DNA from: DATKDU01 sp035512595 | Lineage (GTDB): Bacteria; Planctomycetota; Planctomycetia; Pirellulales; Pirellulaceae | Direction: 5' to 3' | Assembly (NCBI GenBank): GCA_035512595.1 | Contig: DATKDU010000011.1 | Location: 1-40,407, forward strand | DNA: 40,407 nt | Shown here: positions 33,334 to 39,925 of the stretch, in pieces | Numbering within the stretch: position 1 is the first letter of the stretch | Layout: each line of letters begins with the position of its first letter | The notes under the pieces: model-generated | What the model saw: the letters and a program-made list of their open reading frames with translations, nothing else | Told to the model about the DNA's origin: nothing | Database searches by the model: none | Position numbers and translations under genes: made by a program

Positions 33334-33352
33334 GGCAGGCGAGACGCCTGCC
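33334..33352. repeat. Palindromic hairpin GGCAGGCG/CGCCTGCC
   Basis: A perfect 8-bp stem with loop AGA. Words of this form (GGCAGGCG...CGCCTGCC) recur in spacers of several bacterial groups from memory, so it may belong to a dispersed family. Only one copy is seen here. Confidence 0.7.
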
Positions 33353-33366
33353 CACGAAGAAAAATC

Positions 33367-33453
33367 GGGGGCTCTGACGTACCAAAGACTCTTTGGTATG
33401 CGGTGATGGCCAGGGGCAAGGCAACCACGCCGCTAAAAATCGTCAGAGCCCCC
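33367..33453. repeat. 87-bp palindromic element with 13-bp terminal inverted repeats
   Basis: The ends are exact 13-bp inverted repeats: GGGGGCTCTGACG (33367-33379) and CGTCAGAGCCCCC (33441-33453). Inside is a second palindrome, TACCAAAGA-C-TCTTTGGTA (33380-33398), directly abutting the left end. A weaker pairing joins GCGGTG (from 33401) with CACGCCGC (before the right end). The whole can fold into a three-way structure. It resembles a small non-autonomous mobile element or a REP-type unit; no transposase is nearby. Confidence 0.75.
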
Positions 33454-33471
33454 ACGGTCCTCGAAGTGAAG

Positions 33472-33488
33472 GTCGTGCAATGCACGAC
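33472..33488. repeat. 17-nt palindrome GTCGTGCA-A-TGCACGAC
   Basis: Perfect 8-bp arms around a single base, 18 bp right of the 87-bp element. The size and symmetry would suit a dimeric repressor site as well as a hairpin. Confidence 0.6.
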
Positions 33489-33724
33489 GATCCACTCCCT
33501 AGGCAGGCGGCGTGCCAGAACGCAAGCAATTCTTCGCCCTTCTCGCGGCCGCATCCTAAGTCGCTGCTGATCCAAGGTTTAAGAAAGAACTCCGGCAATG
33601 CCGCTGGTCGCCATAAAACTTCCACTCGCAATCCCTCCCAGCCGTTTGTCTTGTTTCGCTACAATTGAGGCGAGAACCCTGCGTTTACTCGCGCCACCCT
33701 GCACCAGAATTGATCATCCCCTGC

Positions 33725-34723
33725 GTGTCGCTTCCTCTTGCCCAGATTGACTTTTCCGCCAGGGACGTGCTCATTGCCGTGAATCCGCGGGCCGGCGCAC
33801 GCGAGCAGTCTCCGGTCGTGGAGGATCTGGTCGCGCGATTGGTCGATCACAAGCTCCGTCCGCAGGTTTTTCGCGGGGTGGATGAGTTGTGCGGCCACTT
33901 GTTGGGCCGCTCTTCGCTTGTGGATGTGCGGGGGGTCGTGGCCGCCGGCGGCGATGGAACCGCGCGGCTGGTGGCCGAGTGCATGCCGCCGGAAATGCCG
34001 CTGACGATCCTGCCCTTGGGGACGGAGAACCTGCTGGCCCGCCACCTGGAACTATCCACCGATACGCGGGCGATGGCGGAGCGAATCGCCGGCGGGCTGA
34101 CCGTGCAGCTCGATGCGGGCCTGGCCAACGGGCGGCTGTTCACGCTGATGGTCGGCTGCGGGTTCGATGCCGACGTAGTGCGGCGGCTGCATCGGGACCG
34201 GCGGGGGCACATCCATCACCTGTCGTATATCAAACCAATCGTCGATGCCATTCGTAATTACGACTACCCGCCGGTGACGGTACACTGCCGTTGTGCGCCG
34301 GGGGGGCCATCATCCCCCTTTCAGCAGGACGGGGCCAGCGGAGACGAGGTGCTGACGGCCCGGTGGGTGTTCGTGGTGAATTTGCCCCGCTATGCCGGCG
34401 GACTGAACATTGCCCCCGAGGCATCCGGGACCGACGGCCTCTTCGACGTGTGTACGTTCAAGGAGGGATCGCTGTGGAGCGGGCTGTTGTATTTGGGGGG
34501 CGTGGTTTTGGGTCAGCATCAGGCGATGGACGATTTTCACCTGGTGCGCTGCGCCGAACTGACGATTGAATCGACCGCCGCGGTCCCCTACCAGATTGAC
34601 GGCGATCCGGGAGGCGAACTTCCCCTGACCATCCGCATCCTGCCCAAGCGCCTGACCCTGCTCGTGACCCGACCGTGGGCCGAGCGCCAACAAGCTGAAA
34701 CCCACCAGCGGGTGACAACGTGA
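33725..34723 (+). CDS. Diacylglycerol kinase-family lipid kinase
   Basis: About 332 residues from a GTG at 33725; a TTG at 33665 would add 20 residues, and no ribosome site decides between them. The N-terminal kinase lobe has VLIAVNPRAGARE and the nucleotide-binding GGDGTARLVAECM, then LPLGTENLLARHLEL, all typical of the DagK/LCB5 catalytic domain. The C-terminal beta-sandwich includes GLFDVCTFKEG and YQIDGDPGGELP, matching the family's IDGE-like strand. The family phosphorylates lipids such as diacylglycerol or sphingoid bases at the membrane; the substrate here is unknown. Its TGA overlaps the GTG of kdsA (34720-34723). Confidence 0.83.
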   Translation: MSLPLAQIDFSARDVLIAVNPRAGAREQSPVVEDLVARLVDHKLRPQVFRGVDELCGHLLGRSSLVDVRGVVAAGGDGTARLVAECMPPEMPLTILPLGTENLLARHLELSTDTRAMAERIAGGLTVQLDAGLANGRLFTLMVGCGFDADVVRRLHRDRRGHIHHLSYIKPIVDAIRNYDYPPVTVHCRCAPGGPSSPFQQDGASGDEVLTARWVFVVNLPRYAGGLNIAPEASGTDGLFDVCTFKEGSLWSGLLYLGGVVLGQHQAMDDFHLVRCAELTIESTAAVPYQIDGDPGGELPLTIRILPKRLTLLVTRPWAERQQAETHQRVTT

Positions 34724-35562
34724 TCGAGCTTGCTCCCCAAAATCCGGCTCAGATCGGTCCGTATCGCTGCGGCCCCGGCCAGCCGCTCTTGTTGATTGCC
34801 GGCCCGTGCGTCATCGAGTCGCCGGCACTCACGCTCTCGATCGCCGCGCGGCTCAAGGAGATCGCCGCCTCGCGGCCGTTGCAACTCGTGTTTAAGGCGT
34901 CGTTCGACAAGGCCAATCGCACCAGCGCCAGCGCCTTTCGCGGCGCAGGGCTGGAAGAGGGGCTGGCGGTGCTGGCCGAGGTCAAGCGGCAGACGGGGCT
35001 GCCGGTGACGACCGACATCCATGAGTCGCAGCAAGCGGCTCCGGCGGCGGAAGTGTGCGACGTCCTGCAAATCCCGGCCTTTCTAGCGCGGCAAACCGAC
35101 CTGCTGGTGGCTGCGGCCCAGACCGGGCGGGCCGTGCATGTCAAAAAGGGGCAGTTCATGGCCCCTTGGGACATGCGGCACGTCGTGACCAAGCTCCTTG
35201 CGGCGGGCTGCGACAACATCCTGCTCTGCGAGCGGGGGACGTTCTTCGGCTACGGCCGATTGATCAACGACATGCGGTCGCTGCCGATGATGCGCGAGCT
35301 GGGAGTGCCGGTCGTGTTTGACGCCACGCACAGCGTGCAGGAGCCGGGCGGATTGGGAAGCGCCACCGGCGGCAATCGGGCGATGGTTGAGCCCCTGGCG
35401 CGCGCGGCGATGGCCGTCGGCATTGACGGCCTGTTTTTGGAAACGCATCCCCATCCCGATCAAGCGCCTAGCGACGGCCCGAACATGCTGCGGCTCGATG
35501 ATCTGCCGGGGGTGCTCGATCGACTGCTGGCGATTCGCCAGACCGTGGAGAGATTTTCGTGA
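34720..35562 (+). CDS. kdsA: 3-deoxy-8-phosphooctulonate (Kdo-8-P) synthase
   Basis: A 280-residue enzyme that condenses arabinose 5-phosphate with phosphoenolpyruvate to make Kdo-8-phosphate for lipopolysaccharide. Family motifs are LLIAGPCVIES, FKASFDKANRTS, TDIHESQQA, KKGQFMAPWDM, CERGTFFGYGRLINDMR, VFDATHSVQEPGG and LETHPHPDQAPSDGPN. A Cys stands at residue 30 (GPCVIES) where the metal-independent class has Asn (GMNVLES), and the His, Glu and Asp ligands are present, so it should be the metal-dependent class. The start is a GTG overlapping the previous stop; the stop again overlaps the next GTG (35559-35562). It implies that this organism makes a Kdo-containing outer-membrane glycolipid. 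Confidence 0.95.
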   Translation: MIELAPQNPAQIGPYRCGPGQPLLLIAGPCVIESPALTLSIAARLKEIAASRPLQLVFKASFDKANRTSASAFRGAGLEEGLAVLAEVKRQTGLPVTTDIHESQQAAPAAEVCDVLQIPAFLARQTDLLVAAAQTGRAVHVKKGQFMAPWDMRHVVTKLLAAGCDNILLCERGTFFGYGRLINDMRSLPMMRELGVPVVFDATHSVQEPGGLGSATGGNRAMVEPLARAAMAVGIDGLFLETHPHPDQAPSDGPNMLRLDDLPGVLDRLLAIRQTVERFS

Positions 35563-37382
35563 ACGAAAACGAGAACGAAAACGCGCCGCAGCCATCCGCG
35601 CCGTCGCTCCTGCGTTACTGGCCGGCGGCCAGCGCCATCGCGGTGCTGGTGCTGGTGGGGCTGGCGGTCGCGTCGCTGCCGCGCGGCTGCCGTGTCGATC
35701 CGCAGGAAAACGTTGCCCAGACGCAGATCACCGAGGATTTGGCGCAGCCGGTAGATGACCTGACGCTGGCGACCGGGGCTCTGGAGACGATTCCGCTGGC
35801 CGGCGAGTCGATGGAGCGGGCCCATTACTACTTCAACAAGTGGATGCACCAGCAGGACGGCGTCGAGGTCGATGAGAAGCTCGATCCGCTGATCGACAAC
35901 CTGCCGCGGACCTATCGTCACGACAAACTCCCCCAGGAGCTGCGGCGGCGGATTATCACGCAAGGGGATATCTTCTATCTGCTGCAATGTGCCTGGTTTC
36001 GCGATGTGTCGGGCCGTGTTGCCGATGCACCCCTCAGCGGCGAGTTGGCTCCCTGGCTCGAAGAGCAAGAGAAATCGCTGGGCATCGACGATGCCGGCAA
36101 ACTCGCCACGGCCGCGCGGCTGTTCGACTGGACCATTCGCAACATTCAGCTCGACCCGCTGCCGCCGCCGCCCGCGCCGCCGAAAGCCATCGTGGGAGCG
36201 GCCGATCCCGCTTCAGCACTTGCCTCGAAGCCCGGACCTCTGCGCGGAGAATTAGGACCGGGCTACGGACAACTGCCGTGGCAGACGCTCCTCTATGGCC
36301 ACGGCGATGCCTGGGAGCGAGCGCGAACCTTCATCCTCCTGTCGCGGCAGGCCGGGCTCGACGTCGTCATGCTGGCGATCCCCGAGATGGAAGGTGCCGG
36401 CGGGAATCGTCCCTGGTTGCCCGCCTTGCTGCTCAAGGGGCAGTTGTATTTGTTCGACACGGGGCTCGGCTTGCCGATTCCCGGACCGGCGGGGCGCGGA
36501 ATCGCCACGCTCGAGCAGGTGGTCGCCGACGAGAGCTTGCTAGAGCAACTCGACCTGCCCGGCGATGATCCGTACCCAATCCACGCCGACGATCTCACGG
36601 CCGTGTCGGCATTGATCGATGCGGAGCTGGCTTCGTTGACGGTGCGAATGCGGCTCTTGGAACCGGCGATTGTCGGCAAGCGGAAGATGACGCTGGTGAC
36701 CCGGCCCAGCGAGCTGAAAAAGGAGCTGGAGGCGTGCAAGCACGTTTCGGGAGTATCGCTGTGGCGCGTGGCGATCGAAGCCGAGCTGTATCAAGCGATG
36801 TTGCCGGAAGCGCTGGAGAGAGACCCGCCGCAGAGGTTGGCTCGCGAACGATTGATCCGGTTGTTTGAACCGGGGCGGCCGCTGATGCACGCCCGCCATC
36901 TGCACCTGCAAGGCAAATTCGACACCCCGCCCGATGAAGAGTCGCAACTCGGCGCTCGCCAACGCTATTCGCAGTTGCGTCTGTCGGACAAGCGGATCGA
37001 ATCGGTCGATGACTCGCTGGGAAGAGAGATCCTCGGCCTGGGGAACTACCCTCTCCCTAGCGATCCGGCGGAGAGGAAGGCGGAGTTGGACAACATGATG
37101 GCCGTGATGCGAATCGCCCGGCAGCACGCCACGTATTGGATCGCCCTCTCGCACGCCGAGACGGGAAACAACGAGATTGCTGTCGAGTGGTTTCGCGACC
37201 TGGTGCTGACGGCCGATCCCGATACGCCCTGGCAGACGGGGGCCCGCTACAACCTGGGCCGCTGCTACGAAGCTTTGGGGAAGTGGGACCAGGCCCGCCA
37301 GATCTACCTGACCGACGATTCCCCCCAGCGGCACGGCAACGTGCTGCGCGCCGCGGCGATTTCTCGGGAGCGGGGGAAGTAG
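35559..37382 (+). CDS. Membrane-anchored transglutaminase-like/TPR protein of unknown function
   Basis: A 607-residue protein from a GTG (GTGA overlap with kdsA). A polar N-terminus (NENENEN, from a short coding repeat) precedes one transmembrane anchor (AASAIAVLVLVGLAVASLP). The large domain is extracytoplasmic. Around residues 235-300 the run LLYGHGDAWERARTFILLSR then QAGLDVVMLAI, followed by WLPALLLKGQLYLFDTGLGL, resembles a transglutaminase-like core, but no Cys sits at the usual catalytic position, so it may be inactive. Near the C-terminus are TPR-like helices (GARYNLGRCYEALGKWDQAR). The specific function is unknown; coupling to kdsA suggests an envelope role. The TAG stop is followed at once by heptamer-type sequence. 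Confidence 0.7.
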   Translation: MNENENENAPQPSAPSLLRYWPAASAIAVLVLVGLAVASLPRGCRVDPQENVAQTQITEDLAQPVDDLTLATGALETIPLAGESMERAHYYFNKWMHQQDGVEVDEKLDPLIDNLPRTYRHDKLPQELRRRIITQGDIFYLLQCAWFRDVSGRVADAPLSGELAPWLEEQEKSLGIDDAGKLATAARLFDWTIRNIQLDPLPPPPAPPKAIVGAADPASALASKPGPLRGELGPGYGQLPWQTLLYGHGDAWERARTFILLSRQAGLDVVMLAIPEMEGAGGNRPWLPALLLKGQLYLFDTGLGLPIPGPAGRGIATLEQVVADESLLEQLDLPGDDPYPIHADDLTAVSALIDAELASLTVRMRLLEPAIVGKRKMTLVTRPSELKKELEACKHVSGVSLWRVAIEAELYQAMLPEALERDPPQRLARERLIRLFEPGRPLMHARHLHLQGKFDTPPDEESQLGARQRYSQLRLSDKRIESVDDSLGREILGLGNYPLPSDPAERKAELDNMMAVMRIARQHATYWIALSHAETGNNEIAVEWFRDLVLTADPDTPWQTGARYNLGRCYEALGKWDQARQIYLTDDSPQRHGNVLRAAAISRERGK

Positions 37383-37514
37383 GGGTGAGTGGTGGGGAGG
37401 AGGAGTCAGGACAGCGGCGGATTGCAAATTGCCAATTGCAAATTGCAAATTTTCAATTTGCAATTGCCCCCGCCCCCTGGCCTCTGGTCCCCTCTGGTCC
37501 CTGGCTCCTGGCCC
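37383..37514. repeat. Heptamer arrays (ATTGCAA and CTGGNCC families)
   Basis: Directly after the TAG stop, 37384-37394 (GGTGAGTGGTG) matches the complement of the CTCACCA array at 38491. At 37421-37469 seven consecutive 7-mers follow: ATTGCAA, ATTGCCA, ATTGCAA, ATTGCAA, ATTTTCA, ATTTGCA, ATTGCCC. They include an 11-bp hairpin (37441-37465, loop of 3). From 37477 come CTGGCCT, CTGGTCC, a 3-nt insert, CTGGTCC, CTGGCTC and CTGGCCC, ending at 37514. The ATTGCAA part is strikingly AT-rich for this genome. Confidence 0.85.
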
Positions 37515-37654
37515 AACCCCCCGCGAACCCGTCCCGTCCCCAGCATCTCCTGCTGGAAGCCCCCTTGGCGGGCAAGTAGACTCGCCGACGGGCTGGCAAT
37601 TGTGGATAATACTTCCACGGACCACCCCCTCGCGCGTCACAGGAGTTATCGATC
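37515..37654. promoter_or_regulatory. Leader of the HNH gene
   Basis: GATAAT at 37605-37610 is a fair -10 candidate, without a good -35. AGGAG at 37640-37644 is a strong ribosome site 10 bases before the GTG start at 37655 and decides that start. Confidence 0.4.
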
Positions 37655-38248
37655 GTGACTGCCGTCCTTCAGCGCCCGACCCTCGTTCTGAACCGCAGTT
37701 GGCAGCCGGTGCGTGTCAGCACAGTTTCTCGTGCGCTGATCCTGGTCTGGAACGGCGTGGCCCGCGTGGTCGATCCGCACGACTTCCAGCAGTATGACTG
37801 GGAGGACTGGTCGCGGATGAAGCCGCCGGAAGGGGAGCCCTTCATCCGCGCGGTGCGGCAGCACTTCCGCGTGCCGGAGGTGGTGACGCTGACCCATTAC
37901 GACAAGCTGCCGGTGACGCACGTGGCCTTCAGCCGCCGCAACCTGTTCAAGCGGGACGGCTACAAGTGCCAGTACTGCGGCGCTCACCCCCGTCCCGACG
38001 AGCTGACGATCGACCACATCGTCCCCCGCTCGCGCGGCGGCGAGAGCACGTGGGAAAACTGCGTCCTGGCCTGCATGGAGTGCAACAAGCGCAAGGCCGA
38101 CGGCACTCCCGACGAAAAGGGGCTCCGCCTGCGCAGCCGCCCCGTCCGCCCCCGGTGGAAGCCGCTGTACGCCTCCAGCCAAATGCCGATCGCCAGTTGG
38201 GCGAAGTTCATCAGCGAGGCGTACTGGACGGTGGAGCTGGAGCGGTAA
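37655..38248 (+). CDS. HNH endonuclease-family protein
   Basis: A 197-residue cytoplasmic protein. The start is GTG 37655, fixed by AGGAG upstream. The N-terminus (LVLNRSWQPVRVSTVSRALI) is the conserved lead-in of a widespread HNH protein family in planctomycetes and cyanobacteria. The nuclease core has CQYCGAHP, the catalytic DHIVPRSRGG and CMECNKRKADG, giving a zinc-binding CxxC...CxxC beta-beta-alpha metal fold. The C-terminus is basic (RSRPVRPRWK). The family's biological role is not established. The gene is bracketed by ATTGCAA heptamer arrays on both sides and followed by a strong terminator. Confidence 0.88.
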   Translation: MTAVLQRPTLVLNRSWQPVRVSTVSRALILVWNGVARVVDPHDFQQYDWEDWSRMKPPEGEPFIRAVRQHFRVPEVVTLTHYDKLPVTHVAFSRRNLFKRDGYKCQYCGAHPRPDELTIDHIVPRSRGGESTWENCVLACMECNKRKADGTPDEKGLRLRSRPVRPRWKPLYASSQMPIASWAKFISEAYWTVELER

Positions 38249-38265
38249 CACGAACGCGAAGCGTC

Positions 38266-38308
38266 AGCGAGGGGCAATTCGATCCGTCGATTGTCCCTCG
38301 CTTTTTTT
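38266..38308 (+). terminator. Intrinsic terminator after the HNH gene
   Basis: A 13-bp stem with one G-U pair (AGCGAGGGGCAAT with ATTGTCCCTCGCT), extendable past a bulged T, closes a short loop and is followed by seven T's (38302-38308). It begins 18 bp after the stop. The preceding bases (38250-38272, reading like ACGAACGCGAAGCGTCAGCG) resemble a spacer word I recall as common in planctomycetes. Confidence 0.88.
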
Positions 38309-38313
38309 GGGCA

Positions 38314-38369
38314 ATTGCAAATTGTTCATTGCAAATTCTCAATTGCCAATTTGCAATGATCAGTTTGCA
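38314..38369. repeat. ATTGCAA heptamer array
   Basis: Eight consecutive 7-mers: ATTGCAA, ATTGTTC, ATTGCAA, ATTCTCA, ATTGCCA, ATTTGCA, ATGATCA, GTTTGCA. It is the same family as 37421-37469 and starts 5 bases after the HNH terminator's T-tract. Confidence 0.85.
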
Positions 38370-38431
38370 ATCCGCCGCGCTGTCTTCTCGTCGCGGGCTC
38401 CAAAATGCGTCGATGAAACCGGCTTGCTGAC

Positions 38432-38459
38432 TTTTGCATTTTACATTTTGCACTGACCA
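38432..38459. repeat. Short TTTTGCA heptamer array
   Basis: TTTTGCA, TTTTACA, TTTTGCA and then the degenerate CTGACCA, again with an exact 7-bp step. It is AT-rich and probably related to the ATTGCAA family. Confidence 0.65.
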
Positions 38460-38490
38460 GGTTGCATTTTCCCCGATTCATTCACATGCT

Positions 38491-38525
38491 CTCACCACTC
38501 ACCACTCACCACTCACCACTCACCT
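38491..38525. repeat. CTCACCA heptamer array ending in a stop codon
   Basis: CTCACCA four times and then CTCACCT, an exact 35-bp tandem array. Its last two bases are part of the TAG stop (38524-38526) of the leftward ligase gene, so the array begins exactly at that gene's 3' end. Its complement (GTGAGTGGTG) also follows the stop at 37382. Confidence 0.9.
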
Positions 38526-39660
38526 AGTACACCCCCACCGTCGTCTGCGACGCGATGCCGCGCCACGGTTTGACGCCGCTGATGCCGTCCCAGGGGTATT
38601 TGGCGTACGGTTGCTCGCGCTCCCCTTCGTCACGCTCCATGAAGCCGGAGACGAAGAACTCCTTGGTCAGGGTCGTGAGCTTCACGCGGCCGGAATCGCC
38701 GTAGGGGACGACGCGGTTGTAATCGTCGAAATCGACCACCTCGATCACCGCCCGCGGCTGGGGGGCATAGTAGGTGATCTTGTAGCCGTCTTCTTTGGTG
38801 ACGGGCTTGGAGCAGGCCAGCCCCATCAGCGTATTGCCGTAGGTCGGCGTCATGTAAATGCCGCTTGTCTCGGGCGGGCCGCCGAAGTATTCCTCGATGG
38901 TGAAGCGGGTGAACTGCGGGGTGAACTCCGTGCCGCCGGAGAAGATGCCGGTGATGCCGGTGTCCTTGAAGGTTTTGCCGCGTTTTTCGAGGGCCTGGCA
39001 GAGGGCGTCCAGCAGCTTCGGCGTGGCGAACATGCACTTCACGTCGTGCCCCGCTTCGAGCACCGTCAGCGCCTGGTCGATGCAGTGCTCCTTGTACGCT
39101 TCCAGGTGTTCCATCCACCCTTTCTTGATCAGCTTGATCACCCATCGCGGATCGAGGTCGATGCAGAAGCAGATGCCGCCGCGATACTGTGCCAGGTGCT
39201 CGACCGCCAGCCGCAGCCGCCGCGGGCCGCTGGGCCCGAACATCAGCCAGTTGGCCCCCTTGGGGAAATACTTGTCCGGCAGCGTCGCCGAAAAACTCTC
39301 GTAGTCGGTCCAGTGGTCCTCGATCACCATCCGGCTCTTGGGAATGCCGGTGGTGCCGCCCGTTTCGAAGACGTAGACCGGCTTGCCCGCTAACCCCTTG
39401 GGGACCCAGCGGTTGATCGGTCCGCCGCGGAGCCACTCGTCCTCAAACAGGGGGAACTTCTTGATGTCGTCGAAGCACTTGACCTCTTTCAGCGGGTCGA
39501 ACTTCAGACCCCGCTTCTTTTCCAGCCAGAATGGCGAGCCGGTCGAGTCGTGGAAGTGCCACTGGACCGTTTCGTACGCCTGCGCGTCCAGTTGGTCCTT
39601 GGCCGCTTTGCCGCGGGACTCGAGTTCAGCGGGGGAAACGGTCTCAAGCAGCGCAGACAT
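38524..39660 (-). CDS. AMP-binding / phenylacetate-CoA ligase-like adenylating enzyme
   Basis: A 378-residue cytoplasmic protein. The adenylate-forming signature is FETGGTTGIPKSRMVIEDHW. Other family-like stretches are FGPSGPRRLRLAVEHLAQ, CMFATPKLLDAL, GIFSGGTEFTPQF and GIYMTPTYGNTLMGLACS. A late YGDSGRVKLTTLTKEFFV fits the C-terminal hinge region. It is shorter than typical phenylacetate-CoA ligases (about 430 residues) and seems to lack most of the small mobile C-terminal domain, so an acyl-adenylate or LuxE-like activity is possible. The ATG at 39660 is the first in frame. The neighbours give no clue to the substrate. Confidence 0.8.
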   Translation of the reverse strand: MSALLETVSPAELESRGKAAKDQLDAQAYETVQWHFHDSTGSPFWLEKKRGLKFDPLKEVKCFDDIKKFPLFEDEWLRGGPINRWVPKGLAGKPVYVFETGGTTGIPKSRMVIEDHWTDYESFSATLPDKYFPKGANWLMFGPSGPRRLRLAVEHLAQYRGGICFCIDLDPRWVIKLIKKGWMEHLEAYKEHCIDQALTVLEAGHDVKCMFATPKLLDALCQALEKRGKTFKDTGITGIFSGGTEFTPQFTRFTIEEYFGGPPETSGIYMTPTYGNTLMGLACSKPVTKEDGYKITYYAPQPRAVIEVVDFDDYNRVVPYGDSGRVKLTTLTKEFFVSGFMERDEGEREQPYAKYPWDGISGVKPWRGIASQTTVGVY

Positions 39661-39925
39661 CCAGACACCTCGACGAGTAGCTTACTTGTGGGACGAAACC
39701 AGGCGGGAAAATCAGGCAGGGCTGCCACCAAGGCAATGCCTCAAAATACCCCAATTTATGGATGCCGGCAACGGCGCGGGCCAAGGCGTCGGGGGACGGA
39801 CAGGAAATGGGAGACAGGAAAATGACCCTTCCCCAATCCGCAATCATCTTCCTGTCTTATCCCCCTCGTCGGTTTGCATATTCCATTCCGCCCCACCTGC
39901 GGCGGAACGACGATCGGGGTCGGCT
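39661..39925. other. Spacer between leftward genes
   Basis: A 265-bp gap without a gene. It contains the heptamer-type inverted repeat at 39799-39856 described separately. No clear promoter is visible upstream of the ligase. Confidence 0.45.
39799..39856. repeat. GACAGGA heptamers with an inverted partner
   Basis: GACAGGA, AATGGGA, GACAGGA, AAATGAC (39799-39826) keep a 7-bp step. The segment 39813-39825 pairs with 39844-39856 (TCATCTTCCTGTC) over 13 bases with one mismatch, leaving an 18-nt loop. It lies 69 bp downstream of the partial leftward gene. Confidence 0.7.

Larger units (their letters stand above)
33177..33724. other. Long spacer with a cluster of palindromes
   Basis: This stretch between the helicase and the lipid-kinase-like gene has no convincing gene. 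It carries GGCAGGCG-AGA-CGCCTGCC (33334-33352), an 87-bp palindromic element (33367-33453) and GTCGTGCA-A-TGCACGAC (33472-33488). I see no T-rich terminator. The lipid-kinase frame is open from a TTG at 33665. Confidence 0.55.

Noticed and set aside
33177..33575. 133-residue N-terminal extension of the helicase
   Set aside because: It runs through the palindrome cluster and has no helicase features.
37421..38525. Possible CRISPR arrays
   Set aside because: The repeat units are 7 bp with no spacers and no cas genes. They are tandem minisatellite-like arrays.
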